NCBI RefSeq assembly: GCF_047121295.1
Contig: NZ_CP139447.1
Coordinates: forward strand, 4,030,001-4,094,000
DNA length: 64,000 bases
DNA from: Longispora sp047121295
GTDB lineage: Bacteria; Actinomycetota; Actinomycetes; Mycobacteriales; Micromonosporaceae
Direction: 5' to 3'
In this document: positions 16,673 through 24,622 of the stretch, one piece after another
How positions within the stretch are numbered: position 1 is the stretch's first letter
Layout of the letters: each line of letters opens with the position of its first letter
Notes under the pieces: model-generated
Databases searched by the model: none
Seen by the model: only the letters and a program-made list of their open reading frames with translations
Told to the model about the DNA's origin: nothing
Program-made: the position numbers and the translations under genes

Positions 16673-18390
16673 CGCGCCGACCTCTCCGGCTCGTGCTCGT
16701 CGCTGTCGCGGGCGACGAGGGCCCGGTACCCGGGGTGCCCGGCCAGCAGCTGGTGGTGCCCGCCGGTGACTGCCCGGCCGTCGCCGAGGTGGGCGACCAG
16801 GTCGGCGGCGTCGTGGATCAGCGGCGAGGCGCTGAACACGATCGTGGTGCGGCCCCGTCGCGCCTCGCGCAGCCGCCGGGCGATCACGGACTCGGTGTGC
16901 GCGTCGACCGCCGAGGTCGGTTCGACGAGGATCAGCACCTCCGGGTCGGTGAGCAGCGCCCGGGCCAGGCGCAGCCGCTGCCGCTGCCCTCCGGAGAGGG
17001 TGCGCGCCTGGTTCGGCAGCGGCGCTTCCAGGCCTTCCGGGAGCGCCTCCACCACGTCCTCGGCGGCGGCGGTCCGCAGCGCGGCGGCCACCGCCTCCCC
17101 GTCGACCCCCGGCGGGGTGATCGCGTCGCGGACCGAGCCGGCGAACAGGTAGGACTCGTTGTCGCTCACGACGATGCGGCTCCGGACCTCGTCCAGCGGC
17201 ATCCGGCTCAGGGCCCGCCCGCCCCAGGTGACCTCGGAGTCGACGTGTCGCGACAGCCGGTCGGCCAGGGCGATCGCCGAGTCCGCGTCGGCGGCGGCGA
17301 CCGCCAGGAAGGTCCCGTTCGGCACCGTCAGCCCGGTGGCCGGGTCGTGCAGTTCCGTCGGCGAGGACGGGGCCGCCACGGTCGGGGCGTCGGCGACGTC
17401 GGGCGACAGGTTCAGCAACGAGGTGACCCGGCGGGCCGCGACGACGCCCCGGGTGAAGTCGTACGCGGTCTCGATCAGGAAGTAGACCGGCATGATGAGC
17501 ACGGCCACGTACCCGTAGACGGCGACCATGTCACCGATGCTGATCTGTCCGGTGGCGGCCAGTCGCGCCGCGAGCCAGGCGATCAGCGCGAGGAACACCG
17601 ACGGCAGGCCCACCCCGAGGCTCTGGATCCAGCTCGCCACGGCCCCGACCCGGTACCCCTCGGCGCGCAGCCGCCCCGACCGTTCCCGGTAGCGCTCCCC
17701 GAACAAGTCCTTGCCGCCGATGCCGGACAGGACCCGCAGGCCGCCGACGAGGTCACCGGCGAGGGCGGCCAGTTCGCCCTGTTGCGCCCGGTACGCGGTC
17801 TCGACGCCCTGCAGGCGCCGCATCAGCGGGGTCATCCCCACCGCCACGGCCGGCACCCCGGCCAGGACCACGATCGTCAGCACCGGCGAGACCGGCCACA
17901 ACAGCCCGGCGACGACCATGAGCGCGACGATCGCGCCGATCCCGGGCCCGACGAAGGTGAGCACGTGGGCGATGTGCGAGATGTCGCTGCCGCCGATGGC
18001 GATGATCTCGCCGGTGGACAGGCGGCGGGGCAGCGCCGCGCCCAGCGCCGCCGCGCGGCGGATCACGACCTGGACGGTGCGGTAGGAGGCGTCCAGCCGG
18101 ATGAACGTCATGGTGCGGTGCCGCATCATGCCCAGGACGGCGTTGAGGCAGCCGGCGCCGATGACCGCCGCGCTCCACAGCAGCACCCGGCCCATGTCGC
18201 CGGGGCGCAGGCCCTCGTCGACGGCGCGGGACACGCAGTACGGCGGGAGGGTCAGCCCGACCATCCACGCCGTGCCGAAGAAGGTGCCGCGCAGCACCCG
18301 CACCGGTTGGCTCCTGACCAGCCACCACAGGTAGCGGACCGGGCCGCGCGCGTCGGGCGTACCGGGATCGGGGCGGGGGATGATCGGCAT
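16669..18390 (-). CDS. ABC exporter half, intact signature but no Walker A/B
   Basis: 573 residues with the same six-helix plus ATPase layout. The signature LSGGQRQRLRLARALL is perfect, but the Walker A loop is replaced by AVAAADADSAIAL, with no GxxGxGK[ST], and Walker B reads LILVEPTSAVD, so the magnesium-binding aspartate is valine. It also lacks the switch histidine context (IVFSASPLIHDAA). It therefore cannot bind ATP normally on its own. Together with the partner gene it makes one full site (partner Walker A/B plus this LSGGQ) and one dead site. First gene of the run transcribed toward 12836. Confidence 0.9.
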   Translation of the reverse strand: MPIIPRPDPGTPDARGPVRYLWWLVRSQPVRVLRGTFFGTAWMVGLTLPPYCVSRAVDEGLRPGDMGRVLLWSAAVIGAGCLNAVLGMMRHRTMTFIRLDASYRTVQVVIRRAAALGAALPRRLSTGEIIAIGGSDISHIAHVLTFVGPGIGAIVALMVVAGLLWPVSPVLTIVVLAGVPAVAVGMTPLMRRLQGVETAYRAQQGELAALAGDLVGGLRVLSGIGGKDLFGERYRERSGRLRAEGYRVGAVASWIQSLGVGLPSVFLALIAWLAARLAATGQISIGDMVAVYGYVAVLIMPVYFLIETAYDFTRGVVAARRVTSLLNLSPDVADAPTVAAPSSPTELHDPATGLTVPNGTFLAVAAADADSAIALADRLSRHVDSEVTWGGRALSRMPLDEVRSRIVVSDNESYLFAGSVRDAITPPGVDGEAVAAALRTAAAEDVVEALPEGLEAPLPNQARTLSGGQRQRLRLARALLTDPEVLILVEPTSAVDAHTESVIARRLREARRGRTTIVFSASPLIHDAADLVAHLGDGRAVTGGHHQLLAGHPGYRALVARDSDEHEPERSAR

Positions 18391-18491
18391 GATGCCGTGA
18401 GGTTACCCGCGACCGGTCGCCCCGCCCAACGGGGTTTCGAGGCCCCCGGCCGCCTGAGCAGCCCGGTGGAAACGGCCATCGGGCGCCCCCG

Positions 18492-19478
18492 TCATCCCTG
18501 TCGACCCCGGTGGATCGGCAGCCCGAACAGGGGAAACAGGCTGGTTCCGTGAAACGCCGTCACGGCGGAGACGCCGGCCCCGGTCAGGGTCAGCACCTGC
18601 AACGAGTACCCGCGGTGGACGCCGTCCGGCCCCCGGACGTACGAGCCGAACGCCGGCTGCCCGTTCGCGGACGTCTCCATCATGATCCGCAGGCCCTCCC
18701 CCGGTGTCAGCTTCGCCGCGAGCAGCCGCATGACAGCCTCGCGGCCGTCGAACCAGGTGGGGATCGGCGGCATCTCCCACCGGACGTCCCGCGTCAGCAG
18801 GGTTTCCAGCGCGGCGAGGTCGGCCTTCTCGAAGGCGTCGGCGTACGCGTCCAGCAGGGCACGGCGCGCGGGCTCGTCCGGTTCGCCGAGCCGGTCCTCG
18901 GCCGGCGCGAGCCTGGCGAGTTCGGCGCGCGCCCGCTGCAGGGAGCTGTTCACCGCCGCCGTCGTCGTCTCGAGCAGGCCGGCCACCTCGGACGCCTGCC
19001 AGGCGAGGACGTCCCGGAGGATCAGGACGGCGCGCTGCCGTGGCGGCAGGTGCTGGAGGGCGGCCACCATCGCCAGCCGGAGGCTCTGCCGGTTTCCGAC
19101 GACCTGGGCCGGGTCGGCGCTCAGCGGAGGGTCCGGGAACGGCTCCAGCCAGGTCACCTCCGTCGCGTGCGCCAGGTGGTCCGGATCGGTGCCCGGAGCG
19201 CCCAGCGCCGACGGGACCAGCCGGCGGCTGCTGTGCCGCAGCGCGTTCAGGCAGACCCGGGTGGCGATCCGGTAGAGCCACGTCCTGACGGAGGAGCGCT
19301 GCTCGAAGTCGGCGAATCCCCGCCACGCGCGCAGGTAGGTGTCCTGCACCGCGTCCTCCGCGTCGTGGGGTGAGCCGAGCATCCGGTAACAGTGCGCGAC
19401 CAGCTCGCCCCGGCACCTCGCGAACTCGTCCTCCAGGTCCACCCGTACTCCTCCGTCACGTCGCCGCTCGCCGGTCAC
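18492..19478 (-). CDS. ECF-like sigma factor with C-terminal SnoaL domain (SigG/SigX5 type)
   Basis: 328 residues from GTG with TGGAGGA six bases upstream. Region 2 is CYRMLGSPHDAEDAVQDTYL, region 4 LPPRQRAVLILRDVLAWQAS followed by EVAGLLETTTAAVNSSLQRA. After about residue 205 comes a SnoaL/NTF2-like domain (ALLDAYADAFEKADLAALET), as in the TIGR02960 group that includes mycobacterial SigG. The extra domain is thought to control sigma activity in place of a separate anti-sigma factor. The divergent small gene at 19608 is the obvious candidate target. Family call strong; signal unknown. Confidence 0.9.
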   Translation of the reverse strand: MTGERRRDGGVRVDLEDEFARCRGELVAHCYRMLGSPHDAEDAVQDTYLRAWRGFADFEQRSSVRTWLYRIATRVCLNALRHSSRRLVPSALGAPGTDPDHLAHATEVTWLEPFPDPPLSADPAQVVGNRQSLRLAMVAALQHLPPRQRAVLILRDVLAWQASEVAGLLETTTAAVNSSLQRARAELARLAPAEDRLGEPDEPARRALLDAYADAFEKADLAALETLLTRDVRWEMPPIPTWFDGREAVMRLLAAKLTPGEGLRIMMETSANGQPAFGSYVRGPDGVHRGYSLQVLTLTGAGVSAVTAFHGTSLFPLFGLPIHRGRQG

Positions 19479-19530
19479 CAGGATCCTCCAGAGAATTTCG
19501 TTTTCACGGGTACTGACCGGTTCGGTGGGC

Positions 19531-19555
19531 CGAACTCATCGGTGCGATGAGTTCG
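19531..19555. promoter_or_regulatory. perfect 25-bp palindrome between sigma factor and its divergent neighbour
   Basis: The arms CGAACTCATC and GATGAGTTCG match completely around a GGTGC centre. It lies 53 bases from each gene start, where a shared operator would be expected. It is not next to any stop codon, so a terminator is unlikely. Confidence 0.55.
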
Positions 19556-19607
19556 CGGGGTCCGCGTGGTCAGATGTAGTGACAGTGAACCTTTTGAGGA
19601 GAACCTG

Positions 19608-19910
19608 ATGACCACTGCAGTGATCCGTTACCAGACGACCCCGGAAGCCGCCGACGAGAACCAGCGCCTGGTCGAGAACGTCTTCGCCGAGCTGGCCGCC
19701 ACGGCGCCGGCCGGGCTGCGCTACAGCACCTTCCGGCTGGCCGACGGGGTCACCTTCGTCCACGTCGTCGATGGCGAGGGCGTGACCGACCTGGCCGCCT
19801 TCCAGGAGTTCCAGCGCACCCTCGGCGAGCGCCTCGCCGTCGGCCCGAACCGCGAGGACGCCACCCTGGTCGGCTCGTACTCCGCGCCGGCGCTGACGGT
19901 CGGCGGCTAG
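19608..19910 (+). CDS. small ABM-like (dimeric alpha-beta barrel) protein
   Basis: 100 residues from ATG with TGAGGAGA at 19595-19602; an earlier in-frame GTG at 19566 is less well placed. The pattern MTTAVIRYQTTPEAADENQR ... FRLADGVTFVHVVD ... EFQRTLGERL is that of small ferredoxin-like dimers such as antibiotic biosynthesis monooxygenases. No catalytic residues can be assigned. Divergent from the SnoaL-type sigma factor, which commonly sits beside genes of this sort. A 14-base stem terminator follows it at once. Confidence 0.72.
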   Translation: MTTAVIRYQTTPEAADENQRLVENVFAELAATAPAGLRYSTFRLADGVTFVHVVDGEGVTDLAAFQEFQRTLGERLAVGPNREDATLVGSYSAPALTVGG

Positions 19911-19920
19911 CCGGTGGGCG

Positions 19921-19954
19921 GCGGCTGCCCCGGATCGCGGTCCGGGGCAGCCGC
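19921..19954 (+). terminator. 14-bp stem-loop terminator
   Basis: Perfect arms GCGGCTGCCCCGGA and TCCGGGGCAGCCGC with a six-base loop, beginning 11 bases after the stop of the ABM-like gene. Confidence 0.85.
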
Positions 19955-20070
19955 ATGTCATGTGGGCCGTGCGGCGGCCGGCCAGCGCTGTGGAAGTAAG
20001 GAGGTGCCGGCCGGCGTACCCGATGATGCCCGTGAGGGTTGGGCGCCCGTGCGGCTCTAGAGTCTCTCCG

Positions 20071-20700
20071 GTGGCAGATCATCGGGACGAGACCAGGGCG
20101 GCCTACGACGGGGTCGTCGAGCTCTACGCGTCGCTGTTCGCGAACCGGCTGGAGACCGAGCCGTTCTCCCGGGCCATGATCGGCACCTTCGCCGAGCTGG
20201 TCCGCGCGACGGGCAACCTTCGGGCGGCCGACGTCGGGTGCGGGCCCGGACACCTGACGGCCATGCTGTGCGAACTGGGCCTGGACGCCGTCGGGCTCGA
20301 CCTCTCCCCCGGCATGCTGGACCACGCCCGCCGCGCGCACCCGGCGCTGCGCTTCCAGGAGGCGCGGATGGAGTCCCTGCCGATCGCCGACGGCGCGCTC
20401 GGCGGCGTCCTGGCCCACTACTCGATGATCCACACCCCGCCGGCCGACCTGCCGCCGCTGCTCGCCGAGCAGGCGCGCGTCCTGGCACCCGGCGGCCTGC
20501 TGCTCGTCTCCTTCTTCGGTACCGCAGGGCCCGAGCCGGTCCGGTTCGACCACAAGGTGACGCCCGCCTACAGTTGGCCGGCGGACCGCCTCGCCGAACT
20601 GCTGACCGACGCCGGCCTCGTCCCCTTCGCCCGGCTCCTGCACGACCCGGCGTCCGAACGGGGCTTCCTCGACGCCCACCTGTTGGCCCGCCGTCCGTAG
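20071..20700 (+). CDS. class I SAM-dependent methyltransferase
   Basis: 209 residues. SAM-binding motif I is AADVGCGPGHLTAML, motif II GLDLSPGMLDHARRA, and the later YSMIHTPPADLPPLLAEQAR with PGGLLLVSFF corresponds to motifs III-IV. This is the Methyltransf_11/25 type acting on small molecules. No ribosome site precedes the GTG; TCTAGAGT about ten bases upstream could be a -10 element, giving a leaderless message. An in-frame extension to 19960 codes for unlikely sequence and is rejected. Substrate not predictable. Confidence 0.85.
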   Translation: MADHRDETRAAYDGVVELYASLFANRLETEPFSRAMIGTFAELVRATGNLRAADVGCGPGHLTAMLCELGLDAVGLDLSPGMLDHARRAHPALRFQEARMESLPIADGALGGVLAHYSMIHTPPADLPPLLAEQARVLAPGGLLLVSFFGTAGPEPVRFDHKVTPAYSWPADRLAELLTDAGLVPFARLLHDPASERGFLDAHLLARRP

Positions 20701-20728
20701 GACCCGTCCGTGGCGGGTCAGGCAGGTG

Positions 20729-21385
20729 CTAGAAGCCCGATGACTTCGGCATGAAGTTCGAGACCTGCACCTCGCCGCCGCAGACCGTGAACGCGAAGGT
20801 GACCAGGTGGTTGACGGAGGCGTCCGCCGGGGTGCGGAAGGCGTAGCCGTCCGCCTTGTCGCACGGCTTCGAGCCGACCGGCACCTGGCTCCACTTCAGG
20901 AAGAACACCGCGTAGTCCCCGTGCGTCAGGTTCTGCGGCGTCGCGGGAGCGCCCAACTGGCCGAACGTCGACGGGATCTGGCCGACGGCCACGCCGCCCA
21001 GCGTCGCCTCCACCGTGCCGCCGCCCTGCGGCACCTTGCCGTACACGGAGACGAACGGGCGCCCGGTGAGGGTGCACGTGACGGCGGACGTGTTGTGCAC
21101 GTCCATCTCCTGCACGAGCGTGCCGGCCGCCCCGGAGCTCTGCCCGACGATCACGTTGACCTGTTCGGTGGTACAGCCCTTGACCGGGCTCCCCGAGGGC
21201 GCGACCGTCTTCGGGGCCGGGGCCGGGGCGGTCATCGCCGGAGTCGTGGCCGCGCTCGCCGACGCGGTGCCGGACGGGGACGCGCCCTGCGACCCGGCCA
21301 CCGGCGGGGTCGGGTCCGACGTGCAACCGCCCGCCGCCAGCACGCCGACGGCGGCTAGGACGAGCACGTACTTCCTGGTCGCCAT
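20729..21385 (-). CDS. DUF4232 lipoprotein
   Basis: 218 residues. The lipobox LAAGGC at residues 16-21 follows a short hydrophobic signal, so the protein is anchored to the outer face of the membrane. A Ser/Ala/Pro-rich linker runs to about residue 65. The C-terminal DUF4232 domain begins at CTTEQVNV and has the usual cysteines and the NTSAVTCTLTGRPFVSVY core. The domain is frequent in streptomycete cell-surface proteins; its role is not known. Confidence 0.85.
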   Translation of the reverse strand: MATRKYVLVLAAVGVLAAGGCTSDPTPPVAGSQGASPSGTASASAATTPAMTAPAPAPKTVAPSGSPVKGCTTEQVNVIVGQSSGAAGTLVQEMDVHNTSAVTCTLTGRPFVSVYGKVPQGGGTVEATLGGVAVGQIPSTFGQLGAPATPQNLTHGDYAVFFLKWSQVPVGSKPCDKADGYAFRTPADASVNHLVTFAFTVCGGEVQVSNFMPKSSGF

Positions 21386-21544
21386 GTCCGGCTCCTCGTC
21401 GATCCCGGTGCCTCGTCGCTCGGCACGCCGTAGCGGGACGGTACAGGCGCGCCGGGAATCTTTTCCGGTTACTGTCGGCCAGCTGACGAATCCGAGGGCG
21501 GGAACTGCCCGGGAGCCGCCGCACGGGTACCCGAAAATGGGGTT

Positions 21545-22849
21545 TTACGCCGGCTTCTCGCGGCGGGCCGGTGGCAGCACGAAGGCACCGATCACGCCGG
21601 CCGTCGTCACCAGCAGCGCCGAGACCGTGAAGATCAGGTCGATCCGGCCGACGTGGACGCCCGCGACGCTGGCGTGGAAGTCGCGCAGCGTCGTGCTGGC
21701 CAGCGATCCGGCGACCACCACCGAGAGCATGCTGGCGGCGTTGTTCACCGGAGTGAACACGGCGGCCATCCGGCCCATGTAGTCCGGCGGGGTCACCTGG
21801 AGCAGCAGCGGGCTGAGACCGGTGTTCAGCGCGGTGATCGGGATCATGAACGCGACGGCCACGATGAGGGCCGGGGTGAAACTGGTCTGCCGGGCGTACA
21901 CGGCGAACAGCAGGCCGCCGAGGAACAGGCCGCCCCAGGTGACGTTCCGGGCACCGACCAGCGCCACCATCCGCCCCGACAGCAGGGCGCCGACCACCGA
22001 GCCGACCCCGATCGCCATCGACATCACGCCGAGCAGCTTAGGCTCGGCGTGCAGGTTGTCGGTCAGGAAGAAGATGTCCAGCGCGTTGATGGCGCCGGTA
22101 CCGAGCTGGGCGATCACGGCGATGCCGAGCAACGCGACCAGGAACCGGTTGGTGGCGAACATCCTCAGCCCCGCGCCGAACTCGGCCCGCCAGGACTGTC
22201 GGGCGGCCCGTTCCGCCGCCGGCCGGGCCTTGACCCGCACGCCACGGATCGCCAGGAACGACACCGCGTAGGACACCGCGTTGAGCAGCAGCGCCCACTG
22301 GATACCCACGCTGAACAGCAGCGGCGCGGCCAGCGGCGGGCCGATGATCACGGCGGTGGACTGGGTGGCCTGGCCGAGGCCGAAGGCCCGGGCCCGGTCG
22401 GCCTCGCCGGGCACGATCTCGCCGATGGTGGCGAACCGGGCGGGGTTGAAGAACTGGCCGGCCGCGTTGACCACGAACACCACGAAGTACAGCAGGGCGA
22501 GCCAGACGCCGGTCGGCAGCGCGCCGGTGGGCAACAGCGTGACCAGGGTGAGCGCGCCGACGAGCACGCCACGCAGCACCTCGGTGCCGAGCATCAGCCG
22601 CTTGCGGTCCCACCGGTCGACGAACACGCCAGCGACCGGGCCGACCACCATGATCGCGAGCACCGTGCACAGCATCAGGCCGCTCACCGCGGCGGGCGCC
22701 CACCGGCTGCCGGCCAGCAGTTCCTTGGCCACCCAGATGGTCAGGGTGGTGTCGAAGACGAAGTCGCCGACCACGGAGATCGCCTGGCCGGACCACAGTC
22801 GGGCGAAGTCGCGGTTGATCAGGAAGGAGGCCACCACACTGTCTAGCAC
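21545..22849 (-). CDS. MFS transporter (12 helices)
   Basis: 434 residues beginning FLINRDFARLWSGQAISVVGD, the usual opening of MFS_3/enterobactin exporter-like proteins, with the loop motif GVFVDRWDRKRLM between helices 2 and 3. Twelve hydrophobic segments are visible with a central hydrophilic loop near residues 195-215. It exports a small molecule by proton exchange; no biosynthetic genes adjoin, so the substrate is open. It is 82 bases from the HAD gene on the same strand. Confidence 0.88.
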   Translation of the reverse strand: MLDSVVASFLINRDFARLWSGQAISVVGDFVFDTTLTIWVAKELLAGSRWAPAAVSGLMLCTVLAIMVVGPVAGVFVDRWDRKRLMLGTEVLRGVLVGALTLVTLLPTGALPTGVWLALLYFVVFVVNAAGQFFNPARFATIGEIVPGEADRARAFGLGQATQSTAVIIGPPLAAPLLFSVGIQWALLLNAVSYAVSFLAIRGVRVKARPAAERAARQSWRAEFGAGLRMFATNRFLVALLGIAVIAQLGTGAINALDIFFLTDNLHAEPKLLGVMSMAIGVGSVVGALLSGRMVALVGARNVTWGGLFLGGLLFAVYARQTSFTPALIVAVAFMIPITALNTGLSPLLLQVTPPDYMGRMAAVFTPVNNAASMLSVVVAGSLASTTLRDFHASVAGVHVGRIDLIFTVSALLVTTAGVIGAFVLPPARREKPA

Positions 22850-22885
22850 GAATCCACAATGGCCGCTGCCCCGCGATTCCGGGGC

Positions 22886-22930
22886 GGGGCCCGGGCCGAC
22901 GGGGCCCGGGCCGACGGGATCCGGGCCGGA
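22886..22930. repeat. three tandem 15-bp units
   Basis: GGGGCCCGGGCCGAC occurs twice without change (22886-22900, 22901-22915) and is followed by a degenerate third unit ending in GATCCGGGCCGGATC, a near-palindrome that touches the HAD stop codon. The array may act as a terminator; slippage of a GC-rich unit is the likely origin. Confidence 0.7.
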
Positions 22931-23533
22931 TCACAGCAGGTTGTGGGCCCGGAGCTCCTCAGCGATCTGCTCGACGGACTCGTACCGCACCCCGGTCAGG
23001 CCCACCTCGCGGGCGGAGTCGACGAGGGGCTGCTTGTCGTCGACGAACAGGCATTCCTCGGGTCGAAGGCCCGCCTCGGCGAGCAGGGCGGTGAAGTACC
23101 GGGGATCGGGTTTGGCGTATCCGAGCCGGTGGGAGACGAACGCGCCGGTCAGCCAGGGGTGGGCGTGCAGCCTCTCCACGTGCGCGCCCCGGACCGGCTC
23201 CTGGTTGGTGGCCAGGTGGATCCGGCCCACCCGCGCCCGCCCGACCAGTGCGACCAGTTCGTCGTTGACGACGATGTCGTCGGCCAGCCAGCGGTCCATG
23301 AAGGCCGCCCCGGTCAGGCCGGGCGCGTGGTCGGCGAGGAGCCGGTCGGCGACGGCCAGCACGTCGGCCCGGCCGGTCAGGGTCTCGTGGTACTCCGGGT
23401 CGGCGAAGAACTCCGCCTGAAATGTCAGGTACCCGGCGCGCCAGGCGTGGTCGCGCTCGATCTCGGTGACGAACGCGGGCCGCCGGGGGAACTGCAGGAC
23501 GCCGTCCACGTCCAACAACAACGTCGTGATCAT
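22931..23533 (-). CDS. HAD-superfamily hydrolase
   Basis: 200 residues. All four HAD motifs are present: DVDGV near the N-terminus (nucleophile aspartate and general acid), the T/S position in LATNQEP, the lysine in GYAKPDPRYF, and the acidic pair in CLFVDDKQ. A helical cap lies between motifs I and II. This is the subfamily IA phosphatase/haloacid dehalogenase type; substrate unknown. The ATG at 23533 is preferred over an upstream start that would add eight unrelated residues. Confidence 0.87.
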   Translation of the reverse strand: MITTLLLDVDGVLQFPRRPAFVTEIERDHAWRAGYLTFQAEFFADPEYHETLTGRADVLAVADRLLADHAPGLTGAAFMDRWLADDIVVNDELVALVGRARVGRIHLATNQEPVRGAHVERLHAHPWLTGAFVSHRLGYAKPDPRYFTALLAEAGLRPEECLFVDDKQPLVDSAREVGLTGVRYESVEQIAEELRAHNLL

Positions 23534-23567
23534 GGACGCAGAGTATCCACCCGTCACTCCCCACGGA

Positions 23568-23596
23568 TTTGAACTCGTTCAAAACTGGGCTACGCT
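23568..23596 (+). promoter_or_regulatory. promoter with perfect TTTGAAC-N2-GTTCAAA operator
   Basis: The palindrome TTTGAACTCGTTCAAA covers 23568-23583, and its first half is a TTGAAC -35 element. A TACGCT -10 follows 16 bases later at 23591-23596. Palindromes of exactly this kind are typical TetR-family operators in actinobacteria. No TetR gene is adjacent, so the regulator would act from elsewhere. Confidence 0.6.
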
Positions 23597-23627
23597 CGGG
23601 GCGGAGATGACCGGGAAGGAGCTGCGC

Positions 23628-23918
23628 GTGGACGACTGCCCAGATCACGGCTCCACCCGGAGCCCGCGCGGATGGGTGTACGGGATCGGCGCGACCCTCG
23701 CGACGGTGTTCGCAGCCTGTGCCGTGACGGCCGCCGTGGTGTCGGTGTTCGGAAGCCCGGGTCCGGCGATGGGGCTCGTCATCGCGGGCGGGACTCTCGC
23801 CGCGGCCGCCCTGCGCACCTCGGCCGACCGGCTGGTCCGCACCGTCGGGGCAGCGGTCTTCGGGGGAACGGTGGCGTTCTTCTGCATGTGCTGCTCCGTA
23901 TTCGGTCTCGTCGCCTGA
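23628..23918 (+). CDS. small membrane protein of unknown function
   Basis: 96 residues from GTG with AAGGAG eight bases upstream; an ATG at 23608 in frame is an alternative. After a hydrophilic head of about 18 residues there are three hydrophobic segments (GIGATLATVFAACAVTAAVV, AMGLVIAGGTLAAAAL and VGAAVFGGTVAFFCMCCSVF). The last holds three cysteines. No family recognised. Controlled by the TTTGAAC operator just upstream, which suggests induction by a small molecule. Confidence 0.6.
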   Translation: MDDCPDHGSTRSPRGWVYGIGATLATVFAACAVTAAVVSVFGSPGPAMGLVIAGGTLAAAALRTSADRLVRTVGAAVFGGTVAFFCMCCSVFGLVA

Positions 23919-24015
23919 GGCCGCCTCTCGGCAAGGACCGCAGCGGCCAGCGTGGCCTCGTGCGAGCTCGTATGATCATTAACCGACCACACGCGACACG
24001 GCGGGGAGGCGCACC

Positions 24016-24588
24016 ATGACCGGCACCGACGAGCGCGACGACACGGGCACCGCCACCCTGGCGCGCCTCGACGGCCCCGCCGCCGTCGAACTCGCCGACG
24101 ACCTGGCGGAGCTGTACGCCGTCGTGTACGCCGAGGCCCCCTACCACGAGGGCCCCGACGACGTCGCCCGGTTCCGGGCGGCGTACCCCGGGCAGACGAC
24201 CGAGCCGGGATTCGCCCTCGTCGCGGCCCTCCGGGGAGACACGCTGGTCGGCGCGGCCTTCGGGGTCACGTTCCCGGCGGGCAGATGGTGGCAGCGCGCC
24301 ACCGAGGCTCCCCCGGCCGAGGTGACCGGGGTCGACACCTTCTCCGTCAAGGAGTGGCTCGTGCACCCCGACGCGCGCGGCGGGGGCCTCGGCCGGCGGC
24401 TCCTCGACACCCTCCTCGCCGACCGGCCCGAACCGTTCGCGACGCTGGCGTCCAACCCGAGGGCCGCCGCCCGCCAGATCTACCACCAGTGGGGCTGGCG
24501 GCACGTCAACACCTCGGACGACACCGGCCCGTTCGGGGTGATGGACTTCCTGCTGCTCCCGATGCCCCGGTCGGGTCAGCGCACGTAA
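24016..24588 (+). CDS. GNAT-family N-acetyltransferase
   Basis: 190 residues. The acetyl-CoA loop is seen in WLVHPDARGGGLGRRLLDTLL (motif A, R-G-G-G-L-G), with the preceding beta strand VDTFSVKEW and a final LASNPRAAARQIYHQWGWR block. GNAT enzymes transfer an acetyl group to amines of small molecules, peptides or drugs. A TATGAT -10 lies at 23971-23976. The acceptor cannot be told. Confidence 0.85.
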   Translation: MTGTDERDDTGTATLARLDGPAAVELADDLAELYAVVYAEAPYHEGPDDVARFRAAYPGQTTEPGFALVAALRGDTLVGAAFGVTFPAGRWWQRATEAPPAEVTGVDTFSVKEWLVHPDARGGGLGRRLLDTLLADRPEPFATLASNPRAAARQIYHQWGWRHVNTSDDTGPFGVMDFLLLPMPRSGQRT

Positions 24589-24622
24589 CCGGGGGGCGCG
24601 CGGGACCGGGTACCCCGGTCGG

